Shown here: positions 30,658-41,169 of the stretch, piece by piece
How positions within the stretch are numbered: the stretch's first letter is position 1
Layout: each line of letters starts with the position of its first letter
NCBI GenBank assembly: GCA_009777175.1
Contig: WRMI01000001.1
Coordinates: forward strand, 108,436-172,435
Source of the DNA: Marinilabiliaceae bacterium
GTDB taxonomy: Bacteria > Bacteroidota > Bacteroidia > Bacteroidales > Marinilabiliaceae
DNA: 64,000 nt
Direction: 5' to 3'
Position numbers and translations under genes: made by a program
Notes under the pieces: generated by a model
The model's input: only the letters and a program-made list of their open reading frames with translations
Databases searched by the model: none
Told to the model about the DNA's origin: nothing

Positions 30658-30665
30658 CAAAGATA
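30658..30665 (-). promoter_or_regulatory. Bacteroidetes-type -7 box (TATCTTTG) upstream of higBA
   Basis: caaagata on + strand, 72 nt upstream of the higB start. Confidence 0.5.
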
Positions 30666-30724
30666 ATGTTTTTTTTTAACTAATTGAAATAAATTTTAAA
30701 ACCAAAAAATAAACTGATTTTCTT

Positions 30725-31040
30725 GCCACTAATTACACTAATAAGCACGAATTTCTTTGTGTTCCTTTGTGGTAAAAAAACTTAACGCAAAGTCGCAAAG
30801 TCGAGAAGGCAAGGGGCGCAAAGTAGGTTATTTCAAAAAAAGCCGCCCCGAAACCGAGGCGACTTTATTATTATTTATTAGCCACTAACTATACTAATTA
30901 GCACGATTTCCTTTGTGTTCCTTTGTGTATTTCGGTAAACTCAATAACAATTTCAGTAAATTCAATAACCTAAACCTTTGTGTTCTTTGTGGTTAGATTT
31001 GTTTTACCACGAAGGAGCACAAAGGTTGTTCACAAAGTCG
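30725..31040. repeat. Composite dispersed repeats (CCACTAATTACACTAATAAGCACGAA..CTTTGTGTTCCTTTGTGG..)
   Basis: Two copies here; related copies at 8810-8905 and, inverted, at 56524-56690. Confidence 0.8.
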
Positions 31041-31048
31041 CACAAAGG

Positions 31049-34000
31049 TTATCGTTTTACGATTTTAATGGTTTCATTTCCAATACGTAGAAAATAGATT
31101 CCATTTTCCAAGTGCGTAATATCGATATCTACTGTTGCACGGTTCACAGTCAAAGGTTCACGGTGAACGAGGCGACCTACAGCATCAAATATCTCAATAC
31201 TGACATCTGAAATCTCACTACTCACTACTGACATCTCACTACTCACTACTGAAAACTCGCCCGTCGTAGGATTTGGATAAACGGTAATTTGCGACATATT
31301 TATCGCATTAATATCTACCACTGTTGTGCCTAATCCTATCATATATGGGTTTGTTGGGTTGCCAAAAATTGCATCGGAGGCGAAGTTTATTGTGCTGTTG
31401 TTGGCGTTATGTTCGGTTTCGGTGGCGTGGTCAAAAACTTTTAGTTTTATGGGTTCGTTGCCGTTGCCGTAAATCATTAGAAACGCTACATATCGGTTCA
31501 GATTTTCTACATATTGCAAAAATGCTGTTCCGCGACATTCGTCTCCGCTGAATGCGCCAATTTCTATTAATTCGCTTGCCAATTCTATATCATCGTGGAC
31601 TACTCTTGCGGTCATGGTCATTGTTGAGGAGTAGTTGGAGATATTTACTTCCCATTTTGAGTCGATGGTTATATTACTTGGGGGAGGAGCCATTGGAGGC
31701 ATTCCTTGCGGCATTGATGTCGGATAAATCAATGTTTGCGAAGTTTCGCTGTTTGAAAAATACATATAACCTTTGCCCGACTGCATAAATGTTAAAGTTC
31801 CCATCCAACCGTTTGAGCCTGAATATACTGCATAACCGTTTTGTCCTTTAATTTGGTCGTCAATATTTGCATCAATTCCTGCTAAAGCGCTATTTACGGG
31901 AAGCGTAATTGAAGGAACATAACCAATCCAATTCCAACCTTGATTAATGGTAATCGGAGTTGTTGCGGGGTTTGCAGGCTGCCCTGTCAGTACCAAAGCG
32001 TGCGCTTGAACATTTTTTACCAAATACATACTTTTTTCGGATATTTCGGCAAGGTTTCCAACCCAGTTTGGTTGTTGTATAAATGCGTCTCGTCCTTTAA
32101 TCAGTTCGCCAGAAGTGAAAAGAGATTGTTTCATTTGATTGATAATAGACGGATTTTCATTTAAAATATTTGTCGAAATCCAATTCCAACCTTGATTAAG
32201 ATTAATAATTTGTTCAGTAATGTCGAGTGCATTGAAAATCACAGGATTGGTAATGTTTCCAATGATTGACGATGGTGCAAAACGAATATCGTTGATAGAT
32301 GTTTCAATTTGCGGATAAATGCGTCCCGTTGAAGCATCCCACAGTTTGAAAATCAATGGTTTATTGTTATGTTGCTGATTTCCATAAATATTCGCAAATG
32401 TAAAATAGGCATTATTAGAACTCATAAATGTTGGCGAGGTAACTCCCACGCACAAATCATCAATAAAAACCGCCAAAATATCGTCAGGATCTTCTTGGAA
32501 CATACCATCAATTTTTATTTGCCCTGTAATATTCATAGAATTTTCAAAATCGTTTGGATTAACGTACCAATTTGGACGTAAACCTGTTACTTTCAGTTGC
32601 ATCGGTAAAATTTCAGTAACTCCGTTGCCGCATTCAAGTTCGATTGCGGTTTCATAATTTCCAATGTTAATACCCTGAAATACAGTGAAAATATGGTCTC
32701 GGTTTTGTAACGGCTGCAAATTTCCTACACTGTTATTAACGCTTAACCAAACAGGCAGATTTTCAATGGAATAACTTGCCATTGTGCCACCTGTATTTAT
32801 AATTCTTGCTGTAAAAGTAACATTTTCACCCTCTTGCATATTAATATTAATTGGGTCGGTGTCCCACAAAAGTGCGTTTCGTCTCACAAAAGCAGTCCAT
32901 TGTTCAGTACCGCTTTTGTTGTTGCGCATATCGCGGATGTCTTTTACGCTGATATTGAGGATTGTACCTTCGACGCGAGTAAAATAATCGGGCGACAGCG
33001 TTAAAACAATCTTATTATTTGATGCAACAAAACTAAATGGCACATTTTCAATGGGGCGCACATCTTTTACGGGTACGGAAACTGATGAAGTTGCCGCTGT
33101 TCCTGTTGCGGTTGTAGTGCCCTCATCTGCCATATTATCATTGCTTTGCATAACAACAATTAACCCGCTTGATTGATGAACGTAAGTTTCAAAAGGATAA
33201 TATGCAAGTAAACCAGATTCATCTCCGTGTAACTTACTGTTTTTGTTTAAGATAATGTTTTCACGGGGGAGTGCGCTGTTCCAAATACGAATTTCATCAA
33301 AATAACCGTTAAAATATTGATTATAAGCATTATTTATACGTTTTGCGCCAAAACAATAAAATGCGCTTGCAAACGAGCCAAGTTGATTTTCTGCAAAAAC
33401 CGCCCTATTTTCACCATTTATATAAACATTTACGCTGCCGTTGCGCCTTACAGACATTGCAAAGTGATGCCATTTGGTATCATTTACATTTTCAGAAATT
33501 AATGTTTGATTTAATGTTCCTTCTGATTTATATAACGCCAATCCACCGTTTTCAGTTGTTGCAATATAACCATTATCTGCGCTAAATAGCGTTGCGTCAT
33601 TTTGAATGACGCTATTTTCACTTCTAAACCAAAATTCGAGCGTAAAATCTCTGTAAAGATCAAGCGGATAGGTAGCAGTTTGAATGTTAAAATAGTTATT
33701 ATCAGTCTGTTTTGCATAACCTGACGGATAAATATACCAATCATTTTGCAACGTTAAATGTCTCGAACGGGCTTTATCTTCGGCAATATTTCCTTCGGCT
33801 TCATCTAATAACCAATAACCGATTAGTCCGTGTTCTCTACCTGATTTTCGGATATTCTTTTCAGCAGAAATATCAGCCATTGTGCGTGTTTTGCCATAAA
33901 AATGCAAGTGTGAAATTGCGCCATTAAATCCATCATTAAAATCAACATTATTACCAACAAAAAGTCTGCCCTGATTTTCTGGAACTAAGGTAAGTTGTTG

Positions 34001-37000
34001 GTTGATAAAGAGGTTGTTATTTAAAACTCCTTCCAATTCATAAACTGAAACACTATTATTTTCACGGTCGTAACTCATTGATATATACTTCCATGTTTCA
34101 TCGTTTGCGATGGTTATTGTTGATGTATATGTTTCATTTCCAATTTTTAGGACACAATTTCCTGCTGCGTTGAAACCGAGTGAAATATATTTTTCGTTAC
34201 TGCCAAAAGAAAACAAAGTACCTGCACTGTTTAACTCACGTTTAAACCATGTTTCAATTGAAAATGAGCCGTTTACGAAAATTGGCATTTCAGTTTTAGA
34301 ATGTTGTGAACTACCTGTAAATGCAAGTCCTACATTAGGTTCGGCGATTTCTTGAGCGTTAAGTATGCCTGAAATTGTGAAATTATTTAACGTAAGCATC
34401 CCTGTTTGAATATCCTCATTAAAAGTAATCGAAATTTCGTCACTTGCGGTCAAAATGCCGTTTGCGGGGGACGGCGCGCCAAGCGGTCTTGGGGGAGACA
34501 TATCTCTGTATCCCATTAGCGCATCTGTTGAATATGAGGAAATTACATTGATTATATTGTTATTTTCATCAATATTAACAGAAGTAACAGTTGCGCGAAG
34601 TTCGTATTGTCCGTCTATTGCAGGAGTTTTCCAAGGATAAACAATAAATGGACGCGTACCAATATCTTCTTTTAAACCTTGCGCATTTTCATATAAATGA
34701 GAAGGATAAAAGGTCATTATGGTGTTCCAGTTTGGCGATGAAATTGGTCTATATTCCAAACGAATATAACCAAAATTTGGGAAATTCACGTCATAATCAG
34801 CAATTGAAACATAAAGCGTGTCGGTGGTGGGATTATCAGTGTTGAGAATCCAATTATTTGACGGCTCTGTAATTGCCACATTGCTAACTCCGGGCACAAA
34901 TTCTACTGAAATATAAGCAGTATCAGCAATTACGGGCAAAAAAACTGTGGGGTCGCTTTGGCACTGCGAACGTAACACAAGAGCAATATTTTGATAACTG
35001 TCAACCGTTCCTTTTCCAACTGTAAGTGTTTTATATAGAGTTTCATACGCATTTACGAGGAAATATCTGCCGTTTCCGATAACACCGCCGTCAATTTTCA
35101 AAATCGCACCAAATGGATTAGTTACCTCATCCACAATAAGTTGAAACCAAACATCTTCTCCTGTTTCTGATTCATTTTCAAGCGCTAACGTAAATATTGC
35201 TTCTCTGTTTGAAGGTACATTTATTACCATCGGTGCGCTGTCGACGCGGATTTTGGGAACTTCAATCTGCATAGTTGCCTCATTTAAAATGTGCATATCA
35301 GGTTCAAAATATTTTGTGCGCAATTCATCTTCATAAGGGCAAGACGTACGTCCGCCGCGGGTTTTGAAAGCAATAGTACCCGATGCAGTCATTCCATAAT
35401 CGACTGTAATCTGGTCGTCATCACCATCTTCTTTAAGAATAAAGCCCGACGTAATGGTGGTTTCTTCAATAATTTCGCCTGTTTCATCTTCTTCGTGAAT
35501 AAATTCAGCATTAACCGAGAGTTCCATTCCTATCCCCATAACATCACCGCCAGTTACCAAACCAATTGTGGGATTAATCATCCAATGAAAAGTAGAAGTA
35601 GTAGTTTTAGATGACGTAACCGTATTTGAATATTGAATTGTAGCGCCACTTCCAAAACTGTAGTTTCCAAGTTGTTGCATTTCAACCTTTTCCTTTTCAT
35701 TTTGAGCAAGCGCATCTATCCAACCATTGATTTGATTATTGAAAAACATCACAGAATCGGTCGTAAATTCACTTATATTATACAAATCAGGAAAATAAAT
35801 TGTATAACTTGGACCGTCATGGAAAAGATCGGGCGTTGATGCCGATGTTCCAAAAATTGGGTCAGTGTTTAGTTTGCCGAAATTAACGTGATTATGCGGT
35901 AAATTAGATAAATATATTGGTTCTTCAATAATTGCCGTATTTACCTCTGTTCCAACAGGTTGCAGTATAATTGCTAAGCCATCACGCCACTTTGGAATCA
36001 TTATTTCTTCAATATCAACATGCGTAAAAGCAAAACGTGTATCAAAAGTTTGCCCAAAAGCGAGTGAAACGGCGGGCGCAATAGAATAATCGCCTTCTGT
36101 TATAAAAGCGTCACCATCCTCGTCAAATTCATTTTCGTAATATTTTAAGATGGTAATTGCATTGGTCAATCCATAAAGAATATTGGTTGAATTTCCAATA
36201 AAAACATCACCATAATGACCAACATAAAGCGGGTCGTCAGATGTTTCAAAACGTTCTGTAAAAGTGTGAGTTGTAGATACTTCGGTAGATGATGTCCATT
36301 TTTCTTCGGTTTTAAGACCTGCGCTAATATCAAGTTTTATTTCACTTTCAGTGATAACACCCGCACCAAGTCCAATAAATGCCTTTATTTTAGGTCCTAA
36401 ACTTGTTGTCAGATTCATTGCTTGAGTCGAGCCATTTACCACAGTATTAATCTTTTTGGAAGTAATTGATGTACCTTCTTCAATAAACGATTGACTAAGA
36501 CTACCGGGCGGGTCGCGCAAAATTGCAGTAATTTCGTCTGGACCTGTGGTCATAAAGTCCGTTCCTGTTGTTCTGTCGCCGAGATGCCACGCCTCAATGG
36601 GTTCTTGTCCCATATCCCAATAATAACTGCGATTTCCGAGAGCCAAAGTAGCAAAAAAGTTGTTGCTGCCCGTTGTTAAATTTGGCGCACCACCAACGAA
36701 AATGTACAACGCTTCACCGTTTTCGTCCATTTCGATTGCATCATCAAGGGACAAAAACCGAATGTCGTTACTGATATGCACCCTTCCGTTAGAAACCGAA
36801 TAACGCACTGTTTCAGGAATATCAGGGTCTGTTACATAATTGGAATATTCTTCGTAAGCATTCATGTAGAAATTATATAACGTTCCTTGATGAAATACAG
36901 GCTTACCAAACAGATAATCAGTAGTTTCGTCCCATAAATCCAAAATTTCAGTTTCACCCGTTAAATCATCTTTGAGTTCGTAAGTTTTATCACCAAAATA

Positions 37001-40000
37001 ATCGACCAACTCGCCATTTACCATTTGCTTAACACTAAAAGTGGGCGTTGCCTGATAATAATATTTCCAATCGGCATGATAAAAAACAGTATCCGACATT
37101 TCAATATATTCCCAATAATCAACCGTACCGGGCAGATTAGTAACATAAATGGAATCTGCCCACGTGCGAATGCTTGTTTTCATAAAAGTTTCGTTAGGAA
37201 CAGGTGTAGAAGTCAAGTCGAGGGTTTCATTATTGTCATAAATTGTGAGTTGCGCACCCGCAGCGGCAGGTACGGTAATATCACGTATAAAATAGCGTTC
37301 AGGATACACAAAAGCAACAAATTCACCCGTTTGCGGACTTACATTGATTGTAATATTATCTTGATTATAGTTTACAGTAGTTTGGTCGTCTTCCAAGCCG
37401 TCTGGTTTTTGCCACTGTCCGTTGTTATGATTGTAAGTTTCTGAATATGGAACAGTTACAAAATTGTATTGAGGAAGCGTAGTTTCTAATTTAATTGTTT
37501 GTGCGCCAATATTATTGATGGATTCACCGAAGCCGAGCGGTTTTTCGTTTTCAGTCATTCCACCAACAATGCGACCAATAAGTTTAATTTTTGTTTGGTC
37601 GTGGAAAACAATATTATTCAAAGGTGCATTATAATTTAGGTCATCTCCGGTTATTTCGTTAATCAAAAATCCGTCATTAGCGAACGTATGTCCCTGTTTT
37701 ACAACACGTACCGAATGAATGCCTATCGGAACGCTAATTGTGAAAGAACCATCTGACGCACTTCTAACAGGCTCGCCATTGGGTCTAACCACAGGGCGCT
37801 CGTCTATTTCAAAGGTACAGTCAGAAACAGGAAATGTACCGCCTTCGTAAATCACCATCCCCGTAAGGGAAAAGGTCGAAATATCAATAAAATCAATATT
37901 ATTGTGCGTATTAGAACTTTGATTGAAATATAACGGACGATTTGTAGGATTAAACTCGTGCACACCAAGCGAAGGCGCAATAGTATATTGACTTCCATCG
38001 CCAAAATATGGAACCGTATTAATTAAATAATGACCGTTCGTGTCTGTAATTCCTTTAATTGCAAGTTGTTCATTGGTAGGCACTTCGGTAGTTGAACGGC
38101 TGTCACTTTCATCACCTTTCATAAGCCCATGATTTTGATTAAAAACACCATTCGTATTACCCGAAATATCGAAAACCTCGTCTGTATCTAATTCATCAAA
38201 ACGATAATAAGCAGATAAACCTACTTCTTTACCCGAAATATACCTATCGTAGTTATTTTTAACCTCTTGCCCAGTCAAAGTTTTTTTCCAAATACGCACT
38301 TCGTCCATATATCCGTTAAAAAATTGGTTTGGATATGCGGGTAAATCGGTTTCACCCATTAAGATACGATTTGAGGGTTGCGGCGCCGCTAATACATCTG
38401 AATATTTTTGAGGAGTAGCCTCTACCAATTCACCGTTGATATATAGTTTCAAATCGGCTATTTCATCCATTGAAGATGGATCTGTAACATTCAAAGTAAC
38501 AGTGATATGCACAAATTCATTGTCCGCTTCAAGCGGAAAAGTTCCATCAGAAAATAGATATAAAATACGCCGACCGTTGTCTGAGCCGCCATTCAAATAA
38601 TATGAAAGAAACACTCTGCTATCGGCAGATGTTTTAGAAATTCCAACATCATAGCGACCAAAGGAACTAAAGAAATATTGATAACCGTTGTATGGCGGCG
38701 TTATTTTTACCCACGCCTGAAAACTGAATTCATTAGGCGATAACATGCCATCTTTGTAAGGCACTTCAACATAACGACTTACGGCAGGATTGAACTGCAA
38801 AGAACGATTTTGCACATCACCATGACCACTAACCAAAATATTTACATTTTCGACCGCAGAACCGTGTTCAGTAGTGGTGCGTCCCGTAATTACGCCATAA
38901 GATTGCGTAAAACCGATTGCCGAAATTGGAGTAGAAAAAGTTTGATTACCAGCGCATAAAACAACAGGTTTCAAGATATAATCATAATAAATTCCCGGCG
39001 AGGCAGTGTGGTCATCAAAACGATAACTATTTTCGGTTGCGGAAGCGGTTATTTCCTGCAAAAACAGTTCAATGGCATCATCCATAAATTTTTCTTTTCG
39101 GTAAACGGAAAATGCCGTAAAATTTGTTGCATCGGGACGATCGACCTTCCACATCAAACTTACCCGATTTGTGTAAAACCCTTTTGAAACCTCAAAAGCA
39201 GCGATTGTTGCTGTAATGATGTCGGGTAAAAGTACGGGTTCGGCATTAGTAAACGAAGATACTGTTGCAGCGCCGTTCTTAATATCAATGGTGTAATTTG
39301 TTGGCGTACAGGTTGGTATCAAATTATCAACATAACTTCGTATGTTATTTGCAATGTTTGTAGCCACAATTCGCTGATTAGCAGCGCCTTTGTTTGCCGT
39401 TAAATCAAAAGTCCAATTTGCATTTACCATTCCAGCACCAAAACTCCACGAAACCGTTTTAGTATTTGGGTCAAAAGAAATTTGATTAATGGTCGCTTCC
39501 TGCGGATTATAATTTATTGAAACTTCTGAATACTGCCCATTTCCTACAACATTTTTCCAATTCAAATTCGCACGCTTAATTCTAAACCAATATTGCCCAT
39601 TGTCCAGATATGTTATCGGACAGTTGATTTCTACTGAATAGTTGGTAGTTGCAGGATTATATGTAACGGGAACGGTAAAATCTTTGCCGTCTGTATCCCA
39701 CGATTCACCTCCTTTTGCCCATTGAAACGAAAAAGCGTCAGTTGGCGAATTTGAATTACCCTGAGCCATTGTCCATTGCAAACGAATTTGTCCATTTTTT
39801 AAATCCTGAACAATTAAATTTGTCGGTTGCGGATAGGGCGTAGTCTTATAGTAATCGCTATAAGTCCAAATCCAACTCTGATTATGCGTCCAAAGGTCAA
39901 TTCTTGTAGAACCAATTCTGTAATTAATTCCATTTGTCAGTTCCGACATGGTCAAAACATTTGTATTGATATTAAATGCGGACTGTGTAACACTGCTTTT

Positions 40001-40771
40001 TTCAATAAAGGCAATATCATTCCCATAAGCTTCTCTTTGCAAATGATAATTCCCTATACCCCATGTACCGTGATTTAATAACGGATTGTAACTGTTTGAT
40101 ACATTAATTGTTACACGTCCATCTGCGTTAAATGTTTGTCCCGTAATCGAGGGTTTTGTTTGCGGATTTCCATTAACATAAGGGTATCGATAGTTATACT
40201 CCTTATTATTAGCCAATTGCCCGAGACTACTGTCGTGAATTCTTGCAAGTACCCTGATTTCAATAATAGCGTTTTGATAATTTGCAATTTTTTGCAATTC
40301 AACCGAAAATTGAACAGTTGCAATGCCTCCATGTGTGTGACCAACTTGAATTTCTTGGTTACTGCTTGTTAATTTTTTCCAAATGTCGCTGAGCTTTGTC
40401 CATCGCGCATACGTTACACATTCAGTAGTAAGTGATTTAGCCCATAACCATGTCCAATTGTTAATGCCCTGACTACCAGTGTAAAATTCAATTAAATTGC
40501 TCCAATCTGTTATCACACCTTGAGCATTCGTTACCCTGTACTGAACAGTACCCAAAGAAATCCACTGATCTGGGTCTGAACCATTATAGTTGTAAACAGG
40601 TACCAAAAAATCGACATTGTCGCCATCAGCGTATGTAAAATACGACCAATGGGCATTATTGTCGGTTACAAAGGGCGGTTTAAGCCCCACTTGCGCCAAT
40701 AAATTTGTTTGACACAATAAAAATACTCCAACGAGGAGTTTCAACTTAAAGATATTATTAAATTTCTTCAT
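31049..40771 (-). CDS. Giant (3240 aa) multi-domain T9SS-sorted surface protein with several LamG-like modules
   Basis: Signal peptide; LamG-like blocks (SFQAWVKI...YMDEVRIW, SIETWFKRE..., TLEFWFRSE...YFDEIRIW), paired NQGWNWI modules, C-terminal VYPNPTTGEFSV...GIYFLRIGNETIKIVKR. Confidence 0.9.
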   Translation of the reverse strand: MKKFNNIFKLKLLVGVFLLCQTNLLAQVGLKPPFVTDNNAHWSYFTYADGDNVDFLVPVYNYNGSDPDQWISLGTVQYRVTNAQGVITDWSNLIEFYTGSQGINNWTWLWAKSLTTECVTYARWTKLSDIWKKLTSSNQEIQVGHTHGGIATVQFSVELQKIANYQNAIIEIRVLARIHDSSLGQLANNKEYNYRYPYVNGNPQTKPSITGQTFNADGRVTINVSNSYNPLLNHGTWGIGNYHLQREAYGNDIAFIEKSSVTQSAFNINTNVLTMSELTNGINYRIGSTRIDLWTHNQSWIWTYSDYYKTTPYPQPTNLIVQDLKNGQIRLQWTMAQGNSNSPTDAFSFQWAKGGESWDTDGKDFTVPVTYNPATTNYSVEINCPITYLDNGQYWFRIKRANLNWKNVVGNGQYSEVSINYNPQEATINQISFDPNTKTVSWSFGAGMVNANWTFDLTANKGAANQRIVATNIANNIRSYVDNLIPTCTPTNYTIDIKNGAATVSSFTNAEPVLLPDIITATIAAFEVSKGFYTNRVSLMWKVDRPDATNFTAFSVYRKEKFMDDAIELFLQEITASATENSYRFDDHTASPGIYYDYILKPVVLCAGNQTFSTPISAIGFTQSYGVITGRTTTEHGSAVENVNILVSGHGDVQNRSLQFNPAVSRYVEVPYKDGMLSPNEFSFQAWVKITPPYNGYQYFFSSFGRYDVGISKTSADSRVFLSYYLNGGSDNGRRILYLFSDGTFPLEADNEFVHITVTLNVTDPSSMDEIADLKLYINGELVEATPQKYSDVLAAPQPSNRILMGETDLPAYPNQFFNGYMDEVRIWKKTLTGQEVKNNYDRYISGKEVGLSAYYRFDELDTDEVFDISGNTNGVFNQNHGLMKGDESDSRSTTEVPTNEQLAIKGITDTNGHYLINTVPYFGDGSQYTIAPSLGVHEFNPTNRPLYFNQSSNTHNNIDFIDISTFSLTGMVIYEGGTFPVSDCTFEIDERPVVRPNGEPVRSASDGSFTISVPIGIHSVRVVKQGHTFANDGFLINEITGDDLNYNAPLNNIVFHDQTKIKLIGRIVGGMTENEKPLGFGESINNIGAQTIKLETTLPQYNFVTVPYSETYNHNNGQWQKPDGLEDDQTTVNYNQDNITINVSPQTGEFVAFVYPERYFIRDITVPAAAGAQLTIYDNNETLDLTSTPVPNETFMKTSIRTWADSIYVTNLPGTVDYWEYIEMSDTVFYHADWKYYYQATPTFSVKQMVNGELVDYFGDKTYELKDDLTGETEILDLWDETTDYLFGKPVFHQGTLYNFYMNAYEEYSNYVTDPDIPETVRYSVSNGRVHISNDIRFLSLDDAIEMDENGEALYIFVGGAPNLTTGSNNFFATLALGNRSYYWDMGQEPIEAWHLGDRTTGTDFMTTGPDEITAILRDPPGSLSQSFIEEGTSITSKKINTVVNGSTQAMNLTTSLGPKIKAFIGLGAGVITESEIKLDISAGLKTEEKWTSSTEVSTTHTFTERFETSDDPLYVGHYGDVFIGNSTNILYGLTNAITILKYYENEFDEDGDAFITEGDYSIAPAVSLAFGQTFDTRFAFTHVDIEEIMIPKWRDGLAIILQPVGTEVNTAIIEEPIYLSNLPHNHVNFGKLNTDPIFGTSASTPDLFHDGPSYTIYFPDLYNISEFTTDSVMFFNNQINGWIDALAQNEKEKVEMQQLGNYSFGSGATIQYSNTVTSSKTTTSTFHWMINPTIGLVTGGDVMGIGMELSVNAEFIHEEDETGEIIEETTITSGFILKEDGDDDQITVDYGMTASGTIAFKTRGGRTSCPYEDELRTKYFEPDMHILNEATMQIEVPKIRVDSAPMVINVPSNREAIFTLALENESETGEDVWFQLIVDEVTNPFGAILKIDGGVIGNGRYFLVNAYETLYKTLTVGKGTVDSYQNIALVLRSQCQSDPTVFLPVIADTAYISVEFVPGVSNVAITEPSNNWILNTDNPTTDTLYVSIADYDVNFPNFGYIRLEYRPISSPNWNTIMTFYPSHLYENAQGLKEDIGTRPFIVYPWKTPAIDGQYELRATVTSVNIDENNNIINVISSYSTDALMGYRDMSPPRPLGAPSPANGILTASDEISITFNEDIQTGMLTLNNFTISGILNAQEIAEPNVGLAFTGSSQHSKTEMPIFVNGSFSIETWFKRELNSAGTLFSFGSNEKYISLGFNAAGNCVLKIGNETYTSTITIANDETWKYISMSYDRENNSVSVYELEGVLNNNLFINQQLTLVPENQGRLFVGNNVDFNDGFNGAISHLHFYGKTRTMADISAEKNIRKSGREHGLIGYWLLDEAEGNIAEDKARSRHLTLQNDWYIYPSGYAKQTDNNYFNIQTATYPLDLYRDFTLEFWFRSENSVIQNDATLFSADNGYIATTENGGLALYKSEGTLNQTLISENVNDTKWHHFAMSVRRNGSVNVYINGENRAVFAENQLGSFASAFYCFGAKRINNAYNQYFNGYFDEIRIWNSALPRENIILNKNSKLHGDESGLLAYYPFETYVHQSSGLIVVMQSNDNMADEGTTTATGTAATSSVSVPVKDVRPIENVPFSFVASNNKIVLTLSPDYFTRVEGTILNISVKDIRDMRNNKSGTEQWTAFVRRNALLWDTDPININMQEGENVTFTARIINTGGTMASYSIENLPVWLSVNNSVGNLQPLQNRDHIFTVFQGINIGNYETAIELECGNGVTEILPMQLKVTGLRPNWYVNPNDFENSMNITGQIKIDGMFQEDPDDILAVFIDDLCVGVTSPTFMSSNNAYFTFANIYGNQQHNNKPLIFKLWDASTGRIYPQIETSINDIRFAPSSIIGNITNPVIFNALDITEQIINLNQGWNWISTNILNENPSIINQMKQSLFTSGELIKGRDAFIQQPNWVGNLAEISEKSMYLVKNVQAHALVLTGQPANPATTPITINQGWNWIGYVPSITLPVNSALAGIDANIDDQIKGQNGYAVYSGSNGWMGTLTFMQSGKGYMYFSNSETSQTLIYPTSMPQGMPPMAPPPSNITIDSKWEVNISNYSSTMTMTARVVHDDIELASELIEIGAFSGDECRGTAFLQYVENLNRYVAFLMIYGNGNEPIKLKVFDHATETEHNANNSTINFASDAIFGNPTNPYMIGLGTTVVDINAINMSQITVYPNPTTGEFSVVSSEMSVVSSEISDVSIEIFDAVGRLVHREPLTVNRATVDIDITHLENGIYFLRIGNETIKIVKR

Positions 40772-40979
40772 AAAAAATTATTTTGACGTAAAATGATTAA
40801 AAAATTTTGCGCAAAAATAGGGCGTGATGTCGAAAAGGATGTAGCAATTTGCAAAATGCTACCAACTTTTTTTTGGGGGGCTGGGGGATACTTTGTCGAG
40901 TAAAAAATAAAATGCAAAGATAATTTATTTTTGTAATCTAAAAAAAATAATTACTTTTGCAAATCAAAAAGATTAGACA

Positions 40980-41135
40980 ATGGAATATAATAGATTAAAT
41001 TTACCCGTTGGTATTCAACGTTTCGAGGAAATTCGCAAAGGAAGTTATGTATATGTAGACAAGACCGAATTTCTTGTTGAAGTGATACGTAAGGGCAAAA
41101 TTTATTTTCTTGCTCGACCTCGTAGGTTTGGAAAA
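40980..41135 (+). pseudogene. AAA-ATPase-like/PD-(D/E)XK gene copy C, truncated at the P-loop-like RPRRFGK motif
   Basis: [52 protein letters not shown] then divergence into the leader of the next gene. Confidence 0.9.
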
Positions 41136-41169
41136 ATATTAATCAAAAACCAGAATAAATTATTTAGTT

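Noticed and set aside
31324-40372. Many ORFs of 60-140 aa in the ORF track opposite or out of frame within the giant T9SS gene
   Set aside because: They overlap a strongly supported 3240-aa reading frame and show no recognisable protein features; shadow ORFs.
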